Source: Billgrantia aerodenitrificans
Lineage (GTDB): Bacteria; Pseudomonadota; Gammaproteobacteria; Pseudomonadales; Halomonadaceae
Direction of reading: 5' to 3'
DNA length: 64,000 nucleotides
Assembly (NCBI RefSeq): GCF_021404405.1
Contig: NZ_JABFTV010000011.1
Span: 124,001 to 188,000, forward strand
How positions within the stretch are numbered: the stretch's first letter is position 1; each line of letters opens with the position of its first letter. A program made the position numbers and the translations under genes. The notes under the pieces are model-generated. The model was not told the DNA's origin. It ran no database searches and saw only the letters and a program-made list of their open reading frames with translations. Below, in pieces: positions 1 through 7,784 of this stretch.

Positions 1-714
1 GCCGCTCGCCAGCTCTACCCTTCCCTGCGCGATGCCCTGCAGCAGCTTCAGGATGCCATCGAGAGCAGCCGCGACTTCGAGCCCGCCACCTGCACGCGAC
101 GCTTCCGCCTGGCATTGACCGACCTGGGGGAAATGGCACTACTGCCGAAGCTGATGCGCCACCTGCACGAGCAGGCGCCCCAGGCCGAGCTGGAAGTGGT
201 ACCGCTGGAGATCGAACACGCCGAGGAATGGCTCGCCGCCGGCAGGGTCAACGCGCTGATCTGCAGCCGGCCGCTGACCGGTGCCGCGATTGCGCGCCAC
301 GTACTCTTGAGGGATCGCTACGTGTGCCTGCTCAACCAGGAACGCTTCGGAGAAGGCCCCCTGACGCGAGAGCGCTTTATCGCCGCCCGCCACGTCGCCG
401 TCACCTCCTCCTCCGGGCACGGCCTTGCCGAAGAAGTGATGCGTCAGCACGGCATCCAGCGCAAGGTGAGCCTGGAGATACCGCACTTCTCGGTGCTGCC
501 GAAGGTGCTGCACGACAGCGACCTGATCGCGATCATGCCGCTGCAGGTCGCCGCCAGCTTCACAGAAGAGTCACCGCTGACCATCCAAGAACTGCCCTTC
601 CACGTGCCCGAGTTCGAGGTCGCGCTGCACTGGCAGGCCCAGGCCAGCCGCTCCCCCTCACAGCGCTGGTTTTGCGAGTGCGTTATCGGGGCGATTGGGG
701 AGAGGGTGGGGTGA
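1..714 (+). CDS. LysR-family transcriptional regulator, 5' truncated by window edge
   Basis: The reading frame is open from base 1, so the start and the N-terminal DNA-binding domain lie outside the window. What remains (about 237 residues) is the end of the linker helix followed by the LysR substrate-binding domain. It begins around FRLALTDLGEMALLPKL, typical of the first strand and helix of that periplasmic-binding-like fold. The target genes cannot be told, because the neighbours on the left are missing and those on the right look foreign. GC content drops sharply soon after its TGA stop. Confidence 0.85.
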   Translation, partial: AARQLYPSLRDALQQLQDAIESSRDFEPATCTRRFRLALTDLGEMALLPKLMRHLHEQAPQAELEVVPLEIEHAEEWLAAGRVNALICSRPLTGAAIARHVLLRDRYVCLLNQERFGEGPLTRERFIAARHVAVTSSSGHGLAEEVMRQHGIQRKVSLEIPHFSVLPKVLHDSDLIAIMPLQVAASFTEESPLTIQELPFHVPEFEVALHWQAQASRSPSQRWFCECVIGAIGERVG

Positions 715-997
715 GGCAGGGGCATGAGAATACTAGCCCGGCGAATGATTTGCCTTGTCCTCCTCCGGTCGACGAACCTTATGACTAAGTCTCGCCCCCA
801 AATGAGGCTCTTTTGTAGCAGAAGCGGTGTCGGTAGGAGACCATCGTTCTAGGCTGCTTAGTTCAAGGGGCTTATCATTCCGCGAGACAGAGCTCACAAC
901 TTAGATAGAAATCCATGGGCTAAAAAAGCAATCATTCGACAAGCCTAGAATTTTTTGGCAGCATCAACTTTAAGCAAAAAAGAAAGGAGACGTCTAA

Positions 998-1828
998 ATG
1001 GGAAATTATTCCAAGCAACTGACCAAGCGATTCAGGCATACTGGAAAAGGGCTGCACCAAGGATTTTGTGTCATATGTGGCGAGTATGGGAAACTTACTT
1101 TTGATCATGTCCCACCACAGGGATCCATTACAATAACAAAGACAGAGCAGCACCTAATATCAGAACTATCTGGAATAAACCTTGAAAAGAAAATCAAAGG
1201 AGTACCGTCTCCCAATGGAAGCAAATTCAAGACCATATGTCAGATATGCAACGGCGTTAGAGTTGGAAGCGGAGACGAAGAGGTTAAAAGAGTGCACAAA
1301 TCGATCTCAAGCCAAGTGGCCGATTACTATATGGGCAAATCAATTTATCCTTTGGCTAGCGTCAGATTCGATGCCTCAACATATGTCAGAGCAATGGCTG
1401 GTCACATATTGGCTGCAACCTCCTCTATTGAATGTCAAAAAGAACAAGTCAGTTCGACATTCTTTGACCCCTTAAAAAGCCATGTTATACACAAAGACAA
1501 TAAACTATTTGACACCCATGATATTTATTATTGGCTTTATCCTTACGAACGCCATCTTAGCGCAAAACTTATTGGATTTCACAATAACGGCGTCACATCA
1601 ACGCTTAGCTTGCTGTCATTTCACCCTATAGCTTTTATGATTGCCGAGAAAGGAAAATCAACTTATCCTACTCAAGCCTCTAAGCTAGAAAAAGATGACA
1701 AACACTTCTCCATCGACATATCTGTATCAAACGTGAAATATTCAGCCTTTCCTTTCATAGAGCTTAAAGGAAACCAGTTTTATATGCTAACGGACTATCT
1801 TTGCACCACTAGCAGACCATTGCTGTAA
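998..1828 (+). CDS. HNH-like zinc-binding protein of unknown function
   Basis: A 276-residue protein with a good AAAGGAG ribosome binding site before its ATG. Near residues 24-40 it has a CxxC pair (CVICGEYG) followed by DHVPPQ, and near residues 81-86 a second pair (CQICNG). Paired CxxC motifs around a D/H-H element are the signature of HNH/McrA-like zinc folds, so a nuclease is plausible, but the second catalytic His or Asn cannot be assigned by eye. Codon use and base composition are strongly AT-rich compared with all genes from 3.9 kb onward, which suggests recent transfer. It converges on the HEPN gene next door, and the two may travel together as a defence or mobile cargo unit. Confidence 0.55.
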   Translation: MGNYSKQLTKRFRHTGKGLHQGFCVICGEYGKLTFDHVPPQGSITITKTEQHLISELSGINLEKKIKGVPSPNGSKFKTICQICNGVRVGSGDEEVKRVHKSISSQVADYYMGKSIYPLASVRFDASTYVRAMAGHILAATSSIECQKEQVSSTFFDPLKSHVIHKDNKLFDTHDIYYWLYPYERHLSAKLIGFHNNGVTSTLSLLSFHPIAFMIAEKGKSTYPTQASKLEKDDKHFSIDISVSNVKYSAFPFIELKGNQFYMLTDYLCTTSRPLL

Positions 1829-1860
1829 TTTAACTTCGAACAACGCCAGGCTAAATATAT

Positions 1861-3180
1861 TTATCCGCTTCCCGCTAGTTTTTTTGCATCTTCACTCAAC
1901 AACTTCACTTCTTCTTGGATAACACGCCTACACATCCATTGCAGCTTGCTTAACAGCCTCTTTTCATTAATATTCATTCTACTTTTACCGCCATGAACAA
2001 TCTTAGACCGCACATCATATATGTCTTGAAAATCCTTCAATATTGCATCTCTTTCAGATTGACTTGAACCAATAAGATAGGCGCATCTGTTCCTTAACAG
2101 CACCCCCAAGCCAATTTGATCAGAGCTTGACTTTTCCCCGAGCAGAATTTCGATAACAACAGTAGTTTGAACGAAAGATAACAACTCACTTCTACTACAA
2201 TAGCTTTCGTACAACCACTGACAAGCCAGAAGAAGTTTACTTTTCCTTTTTTTGCTTTCGCTGGCAAAAACAACTTTCATGTCCTTCAATACTTCCGCAA
2301 CCCAACCAGCCTTTTTTTCTGAATCATCTAGCCTCCCTCCAAAATCATAAAGGACAAGGTCATGAAAAGTATCGGACTCGGAAATATCAAGCTCCTGCGT
2401 ACCTAAAACTGTCCACCTCGCATCCTCTTTTTTATGCACGTAAAATTTAGCCTTAGCAGGGGTGGAGCGATACTTTTTATCAACTTTGAACAATCTTAGC
2501 GCAACTCCAAGGCCGCAAATAGATTTAAGAACCTCATTAACACATCTTACTGTTTCAGTTTCACCATACCTCCCGACAAAACCTTGGGCTTTTATCTGTA
2601 TCACACCAGCTCCATCCTCCCACTTGTTTTCTGGCAACAAAGAAAGCAGCCCACCAACAGATAAAGATTTATCGCGCCTTTCAATACCAGAAACAAGAGG
2701 ATAGGACTCTTTGAAATCTTCATCAACCGCACTAATCCTGATATCATCAGACAGGCAAAAATCAGAAACTTTCAACCTAACCATATCAGCCAAATCATTA
2801 TGAAGCAAAAGGGTAAAAGTATACTCCCATGGCAAACTATCAAACTCATCCACCATTCTCGCCGCCACTTCGCGAGCATTTTCATACCCCTCGATATCAA
2901 CGAGCCTTAAATTAGGATTTTCCGAATCATACTGTTGGCACTCAAACAACTCCCTAGACAAGGATTCATAAACAAAATCAAACAGAGGCAGTTCACCTAT
3001 ATACTGCTCTATCATCTCCTTTGAGCGCCCTGTTTTTGGAAGTACATCCTCAGCAAGAACCAACCCAATCGCAGAATGCCTCTCAATAAACATTCTGTTA
3101 GAAACACTTATATTCAAAAATTGATCAGACAGTATTTCTACAAGCCTTTCCTTACATTTTTGATGTAGATTTAAGCTCAC
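1861..3180 (-). CDS. HEPN (Apea-like) domain protein
   Basis: A 439-residue protein using GTG as start, chosen because GGAG sits 7 nt upstream. The last 120 residues resemble the HEPN/Apea family: a helical segment LLACQWLYESY, then LLRNRCAYLIG, and the motif RSKIVHGG. This last has the R-x4-H layout typical of HEPN ribonucleases. The first 300 residues match nothing I recognise. HEPN proteins of this kind are common in toxin and phage-defence contexts. The gene is AT-rich like its convergent HNH-like neighbour (gap about 30 bp) and unlike the rest of the window. RNase activity is inferred from the motif only. Confidence 0.6.
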   Translation of the reverse strand: MSLNLHQKCKERLVEILSDQFLNISVSNRMFIERHSAIGLVLAEDVLPKTGRSKEMIEQYIGELPLFDFVYESLSRELFECQQYDSENPNLRLVDIEGYENAREVAARMVDEFDSLPWEYTFTLLLHNDLADMVRLKVSDFCLSDDIRISAVDEDFKESYPLVSGIERRDKSLSVGGLLSLLPENKWEDGAGVIQIKAQGFVGRYGETETVRCVNEVLKSICGLGVALRLFKVDKKYRSTPAKAKFYVHKKEDARWTVLGTQELDISESDTFHDLVLYDFGGRLDDSEKKAGWVAEVLKDMKVVFASESKKRKSKLLLACQWLYESYCSRSELLSFVQTTVVIEILLGEKSSSDQIGLGVLLRNRCAYLIGSSQSERDAILKDFQDIYDVRSKIVHGGKSRMNINEKRLLSKLQWMCRRVIQEEVKLLSEDAKKLAGSG

Positions 3181-3346
3181 TTATTAACTCCGCTTTTCCT
3201 CAGGTGGCGGTTTTTCTCCAAAGACGTTGGCCTTCTGCTTAGGGCGGCGACCGCCACCGCTCTGTCATGCAAATCCATGTCCCTGAACCTATATGCCAAG
3301 GCAGTCCAGCACCAGAGACCTACATCAACGCAAAGCCAACAAAGAC

Positions 3347-3373
3347 AAGAGCCGGCGCACTGCGCTGGCTCTT
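3347..3373 (-). terminator. Rho-independent terminator of the broken epoxide hydrolase gene
   Basis: An inverted repeat with AAGAGCC and GCGC arms closes a short loop. Read on the minus strand it is followed by GTCTTTG. It sits just past the stop codon of the epoxide hydrolase remnant, so it is probably that gene's original terminator. The same AGAGCC/GGCTCT core recurs at 12.0, 12.8 and 13.2 kb. Confidence 0.5.
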
Positions 3374-3426
3374 CTCGTCGTATCAGGTTACATACCGCAC
3401 CTGGCCGCCGCATGCCCCAGTCGCCT

Positions 3427-3750
3427 TCACCTAGTAGCAGCCAACACCGCCGCGAGGCCTTCCTGCAGGTCTTTGACGAAAGACTCCGGCACCTCTAGCG
3501 ATGGAAAATGCCCTCCCTTTTCGGCCGCCCTCCATCGCACGATCTGGCGGTACCGCTGCTCTGCGCAGGGGCGCTGGCACTTCTCGATGTCGCAGGGATA
3601 GATGGTGATGGTCGACGGAATATCGATCCGCAGCCCGGGACCGAGCGTGTTAACGCCACCGTGGCTTGCGTAGTAGATGCGGGCCGCCGAGGCAGCGCGT
3701 GAAGCGCCAAGAGCGCCGATTACTGAGCCTGGAAACCCAATGGCAACCTT
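3427..3750 (-). pseudogene. Epoxide hydrolase remnant, C-terminal part
   Basis: The minus-strand frame ending in TGA at 3427 reads SAARIYYASHGG, then a hydrophobic strand IPSTITIYPCDI, then IVRWRAAEKGGHFPSLEVPE and a closing helix. The order 'SAARxYY ... GGHFxxxExPE' is the C-terminal end of EHN-type epoxide hydrolases, with the catalytic His in GGHF. No start or upstream catalytic domain is present in frame, and the frame becomes unrecognisable above about 3720. The matching N-terminal part of the same kind of enzyme lies at 9732-9935 on the same strand, beyond the T6SS module. Confidence 0.6.
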
Positions 3751-3887
3751 GGTGCGCCAGTGACATTACTGTCGTCAATGTCTTACAAAAAGCAGAGAAG
3801 GTGACCTACAGCCTACAAACCCAATGCCTGCTACCCTAACCCGCTTTCCAGGAACCTGGCGCTGATATCTCGCCGCAGGGAGGCACA

Positions 3888-5990
3888 TTGGCCAACGCAA
3901 ATGGATGGCAATTCACCCTGACCTTGCCCGGGGCCGACGACCTGGCGGTCATTGAGTTCACTCACACCGAAGCGCTGTCCCAGCCCTTCGAACTGAGCGT
4001 GCGCTTCGCCAGCCGTAACGGAAGCCTCTCCGCTACCAATATCCTCGATCGCCAGGCCAGCCTGACGATCTGGCAGGACGGCGAGGTGCTGCGCCGCGTC
4101 CATGGCGTGGTCAGCGAGTTCGCGCGCGGCGACCGCGGCCACCGCCACACCTTCTACCGGGTCGAGATCCGCCCCGCTCTGTGGCGCCTTGGCCTGCGCC
4201 ACAACTCGCGCATCTTCCAGGAGGTCTCGCCGCTCACCGTGCTCAACACCCTGTGCGACGAGCGCGGCCTTACCGACGTCGCCTTCGCCGTCACCCGCGA
4301 ACTGTCGGAAAGAGAGTTCCTCGTGCAGTATCGGGAAACCGATCTCGCCTTCGTCGAGCGCCTGGCTGCCGAAGAGGGCCTGTTCTACTTCCACGAGTTC
4401 TTCGAAACAGGCGAGGATGCCCCGAACGGCGCCCACCGTCTGGTCTTCGCCGACGCGCCCCAGACCCTGGCCCACCTGGGCGAGCGCACCTACCACGGTC
4501 GCGCCGGCGGCACCCCGCCGAGCCGCCACGTGCGCAAGCTGCAGCAGCTCGCCCGGGTCGCCCCGGCCTCGGTCACGCTCAAGGACTACTCGTTCAAGAA
4601 CCCCGCCTATGCCAAGCTCCACGAGCACGCCGCGGGTGACCTGGAAGACCACGCCCAAAGGGACGACTACGAACACTACGACTACCCCGGGCGCTACAAG
4701 GCCGACGCCTCCGGCCAGGCCTTCACCCGCATCCGCCTCGAAGCGCTGCGCCAGAAGGCCAGCACCGCCGACGCCGAGAGCGACCTGCCCGAACTCGCCC
4801 CGGGCGTGCGCTTTGCGCTCACCGACCACGACATCGATGAGCTCAACCGCGACTGGCAGGTCATCCAGGTCGTTCACCACGGCAAGCAGCTCCAGGCGCT
4901 GGAAGAGGATGGCTTCGTTCAGGGAGGCGATCAAACCGATCAAGGCGGCATGACCAAGTACCATAATGAACTGGTGCTGATGCCCGCCGACCAGGCCTGG
5001 CGCCCCAAGCCCAACCCCAAGCCCCGCGTCGACGGCCCGCAGATCGCCGTGGTGGTCGGTCCCGAGGGCGAAGAGATTTATTGCGACGAGCACGGCCGGG
5101 TCAAGGTCCAGTTCCCCTGGGATCGTTATGCCGAACCCAACGAAACGGCGAGTGCCTGGGTACGCGTGAGCCAGGGCTGGGCTGGCGGCGGCTACGGTAG
5201 CATGGCGATCCCCCGGATTGGGCATGAGACGGTCGTCTCGTTTCTGGAGGGCGATCCGGATCAGCCGCTGATCACCGGGCGGGTCTATAACGCCGTCAAC
5301 ACACCGCCCTACGAACTCCCGGCCCACAAGACCCGTACCGTCCTCCGCACCCAGAGTCACAAAGGCGAGGGCTTCCAGGAGCTGCGCTTCGAGGACGAAG
5401 CGGGCCAGGAACAGATCTGGCTCCACGCCCAGAAAGATCTGGAGCTGCTGACCAACAACGACCGCACCGAAGAGATCGGTAACGACAGCTTCCTCACCGT
5501 GCACCACGACCGCATCGGCGAGATCCATGCCGACGATCACCACACCGTGCGCGGCGAGCGCCATGAGCAAACCGTCGCCAACCAGCACCTCACGGTACAG
5601 GGCACCCTGCACCTCAAGGCCGGCCAAGCCTGGCTCAGCGAATGCGGCCGCGAGCTGCACATCAAGGCCGGCCACAAGGTGGTGCTCGAAGCCGGTAGCG
5701 AAATGACGCTCAACGCCGGCGGCAGCTTCCTCAAGCTCGACGGTGGCGGCGTCACCCTGGTCGGCCCCAAGGTCAAGATCAACGCCGGAGGCAGCCCCGG
5801 CTCGGGAAGCGGCCAGGCCGTCGAGACGCCGCTGCTGCCGGGGCGGGCAATGGCTGAAGCGCATCAGCGTATTGAGGGCATCACGCACGAGGCACGGCTT
5901 ACCACGCACCTCAAGTTGCCGGAGATCTGCGAAGAGTGCTGGCGGGAAGCGTTGGCCTCGGGGAAAACGATGGTTCAGGCAGGGAAATAG
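3888..5990 (+). CDS. vgrG: Type VI secretion tip protein VgrG (TssI)
   Basis: A 700-residue spike protein. The start is TTG with AGGGAGG 4 nt upstream; no better ATG exists nearby. The gp27-like base domain spans roughly residues 1-380 (ITHTEALSQPF-like opening, EEGLFYFHEF). The gp5-like OB fold begins near 385 (EEIYCDEHGRVKVQFPWDR, IPRIGHETVVSFLEGDPDQP). A DUF2345-like beta-helix tail follows from about 520 to 640, rich in GxELHIKAGHKVVLEAG-type repeats. The C-terminal 60 residues are short and charged, with no recognisable toxin domain, so this is a carrier VgrG and the cargo is probably the DUF2235 protein downstream. It opens a five-gene plus-strand unit with almost no gaps. No structural tss genes are in the window, so this is an orphan VgrG cluster. 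Confidence 0.95.
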   Translation: MANANGWQFTLTLPGADDLAVIEFTHTEALSQPFELSVRFASRNGSLSATNILDRQASLTIWQDGEVLRRVHGVVSEFARGDRGHRHTFYRVEIRPALWRLGLRHNSRIFQEVSPLTVLNTLCDERGLTDVAFAVTRELSEREFLVQYRETDLAFVERLAAEEGLFYFHEFFETGEDAPNGAHRLVFADAPQTLAHLGERTYHGRAGGTPPSRHVRKLQQLARVAPASVTLKDYSFKNPAYAKLHEHAAGDLEDHAQRDDYEHYDYPGRYKADASGQAFTRIRLEALRQKASTADAESDLPELAPGVRFALTDHDIDELNRDWQVIQVVHHGKQLQALEEDGFVQGGDQTDQGGMTKYHNELVLMPADQAWRPKPNPKPRVDGPQIAVVVGPEGEEIYCDEHGRVKVQFPWDRYAEPNETASAWVRVSQGWAGGGYGSMAIPRIGHETVVSFLEGDPDQPLITGRVYNAVNTPPYELPAHKTRTVLRTQSHKGEGFQELRFEDEAGQEQIWLHAQKDLELLTNNDRTEEIGNDSFLTVHHDRIGEIHADDHHTVRGERHEQTVANQHLTVQGTLHLKAGQAWLSECGRELHIKAGHKVVLEAGSEMTLNAGGSFLKLDGGGVTLVGPKVKINAGGSPGSGSGQAVETPLLPGRAMAEAHQRIEGITHEARLTTHLKLPEICEECWREALASGKTMVQAGK

Positions 5991-5993
5991 CGC

Positions 5994-6761
5994 ATGGCTG
6001 AGGTCGCAACGATACCCGTCGACTGGCAACGGACCCCTTGGCCAGCGGATGAGGCACCCAAGCGCCTCGCTCTGATCGAATTGGGCCTTCTCGATCCGGC
6101 TGCGCGCACCGCACTGTTCGAGACATCAGGCATCACGGCCTGGCCTTTGCTGCAGGATGACCGGCAGCCGCATCTGGCCGCTGAAGGGCCATGCCTGTTC
6201 GAGGTGACGCTCGAGTCGATGGCCGCACTGTCAGCACAGCATGTGCTTGGTTGCGCTCTGCATGCCTGGATCGAGAGTCGCATGGCGACTCAGCGTCTGG
6301 CCAGCCAACTGGCACCCGCCATGGTGGCCTATCCGGCTGGTGAGCCACCGGCACTGTTGAGATTCTATTTGCCCCAGGTCATCCGGCAATTGCATGCCGA
6401 GACCCAAGCCGATTGGCACCACTCACTCTTCGGTGGCATCGAGCAGTGGTGGCAGCGGGACGATAACCGAGGCTGGCAGCCGCTAGGCGTCATGCCCGAG
6501 CAAGCGCCGCAGGAATCCCCTTGGCAGCTGACCTTGTCTGCCTCGCTTTACCAGGCGCTGCAAGGCGATCCGGAGGTACGCACCGCGACTCGCGTGCTCA
6601 CCCAGCAGTACCCGGAGCTATTTGCTGGCATGTGCTCCTGTGCTCGCTCTCAGCGAGTGGAAGCTGCGCTCTCGGCCGCGACCGAGGCGGGTCTGGTTCA
6701 ACCCGGCGAGCGCCTAGCTTATGTTTATCGCCGCTTGCTGGCCGAAAACCAGGAGCGATAA
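5994..6761 (+). CDS. DUF4123 T6SS effector adaptor/chaperone
   Basis: A 255-residue DUF4123 protein. The family (Tap/TEC) loads an effector onto VgrG before secretion. Typical features are the opening 'LALIELGLLDP...LFETSGITAWPLL' and the central CALHAWIES, RFYLPQVI and HSLFGGIEQWW segments. It begins 3 nt after the vgrG stop and ends exactly where the next ATG starts, so co-translation is likely. Position between vgrG and the effector fits an adaptor for the DUF2235 protein. Confidence 0.85.
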   Translation: MAEVATIPVDWQRTPWPADEAPKRLALIELGLLDPAARTALFETSGITAWPLLQDDRQPHLAAEGPCLFEVTLESMAALSAQHVLGCALHAWIESRMATQRLASQLAPAMVAYPAGEPPALLRFYLPQVIRQLHAETQADWHHSLFGGIEQWWQRDDNRGWQPLGVMPEQAPQESPWQLTLSASLYQALQGDPEVRTATRVLTQQYPELFAGMCSCARSQRVEAALSAATEAGLVQPGERLAYVYRRLLAENQER

Positions 6762-7271
6762 ATGCTGGTGAGATGGATCTGGAACTGGCTGTTCAATCAA
6801 ACCTGGTACGGCCTGCCCAAAGGTGCGCGCTGGGGGTTGAGCGCGCTGTTTGCCGGCTATTTCGTGTGGTTATTCTTCCTACCCGACCTGCATCCCATGC
6901 CCACGGACACCTCGATACGTGGGCATAGCCATATTGACCGCCCTGTTCACAACTTCTGGATTAATGGCCGCTGGGGGGGAAATCTAGATCCTTATGGTGG
7001 TGGGGGAACGGTATGCTGCCAGTCTATCAGCGGCGATACCGCTGAGATGGTGTGGGTGTATGGGCGGACCGTCGAGGAGTTCGAACGTGGCGATGAGCCC
7101 GAAAGGCACCACGTGACACTACCCATGCCGAAACGCACGCGGGAAGACCGCTACCTACATGTTCACTTTCTGCCCAATCACGAGGTCAAGCTGGGCTGGA
7201 GCTCGAACTTGGTTTCACCTTACGCCCATTTGCCGAAGCGCCAGGACGTGGCCCGCTATCAGGAGCAATAA
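6762..7271 (+). CDS. DUF3304 membrane-anchored protein, copy 1
   Basis: A 169-residue protein with one predicted membrane helix (about residues 26-42, ALFAGYFVWLFFLPDL) and a soluble domain containing VNG/ING-RWGGN and VCCQ, typical of DUF3304. The anchor would place the domain in the periplasm. It starts directly at the preceding TAA (TAAATG). It is a near twin of the next gene: the first 80 and last 45 residues are almost identical, while residues 85-108 differ. DUF3304 genes often accompany T6SS lipase-type effectors, and an immunity role is inferred from position and topology, not shown. Confidence 0.75.
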   Translation: MLVRWIWNWLFNQTWYGLPKGARWGLSALFAGYFVWLFFLPDLHPMPTDTSIRGHSHIDRPVHNFWINGRWGGNLDPYGGGGTVCCQSISGDTAEMVWVYGRTVEEFERGDEPERHHVTLPMPKRTREDRYLHVHFLPNHEVKLGWSSNLVSPYAHLPKRQDVARYQEQ

Positions 7272-7784
7272 ATGCTGGTGAGATGGATCTGGAACTGGCT
7301 GTTCAACCAAATCTGGAATGGCCTACCCAAGGGAGCACGCTGGGGATTGGGCGCGCTGTTTGCCGGCTATTTCGTGTGGCTGTTTTTCTTGCCCGATTTG
7401 CACCCCATGCCCACGGATACCTCTATTGAAGGGCGCAGCCATATCGACCGCCCTATCCATCGATTTTGGGTCAATGGTCGCTGGGGGGGGAATGTTGGTC
7501 CCTATGGTGGAGGTGGGGTCGTTTGCTGCCAGCGTATCAGCGGCGATACCGCCGAAGTGGAGTGGATCCTTAGCATCACAGGGGAGCAGGAGCGACAAGG
7601 AATGGAAGTCGAGCGACATAGCATCACCCTACCGATGCCGGAGCGCACGCGGGAGGATCGCTACCTGCACGTGCACTTCCTGCCCAATCACGAGGTCAAG
7701 CTGGGCTGGAGTTCGGACTTGATTTCGCCTTACGCCCATTTGCCAAAGCGCTTGGATCAAGTCGAAGAGGGAGCTGCCCCATGA
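7272..7784 (+). CDS. DUF3304 membrane-anchored protein, copy 2
   Basis: A 170-residue paralogue of the preceding gene, again starting at TAAATG and overlapping the effector start by 4 nt (ATGA). The same membrane helix, RWGGN and VCCQ motifs are kept. The variable stretch around residues 85-108 reads ILSITGEQERQGME here versus VYGRTVEEFERGDE in copy 1. The overlap with the effector start favours tight coupling of the two products, as expected for an effector-immunity pair. Its function is inferred. Confidence 0.75.
   Translation: MLVRWIWNWLFNQIWNGLPKGARWGLGALFAGYFVWLFFLPDLHPMPTDTSIEGRSHIDRPIHRFWVNGRWGGNVGPYGGGGVVCCQRISGDTAEVEWILSITGEQERQGMEVERHSITLPMPERTREDRYLHVHFLPNHEVKLGWSSDLISPYAHLPKRLDQVEEGAAP

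Larger units (their letters stand above)
6762..7784 (+). repeat. Tandem gene duplication (two DUF3304 copies)
   Basis: The first 55-60 bases of both genes are nearly identical at the DNA level, and similarity continues to the ends with a divergent middle. Unit length is about 510 bp. Same order and no spacer, so this is a direct in-place duplication. Confidence 0.85.

Noticed and set aside
3831-6029. Long minus-strand open frame opposite vgrG
   Set aside because: It mirrors the high-GC codon pattern of vgrG, has no recognisable domain, and starts without a ribosome site.
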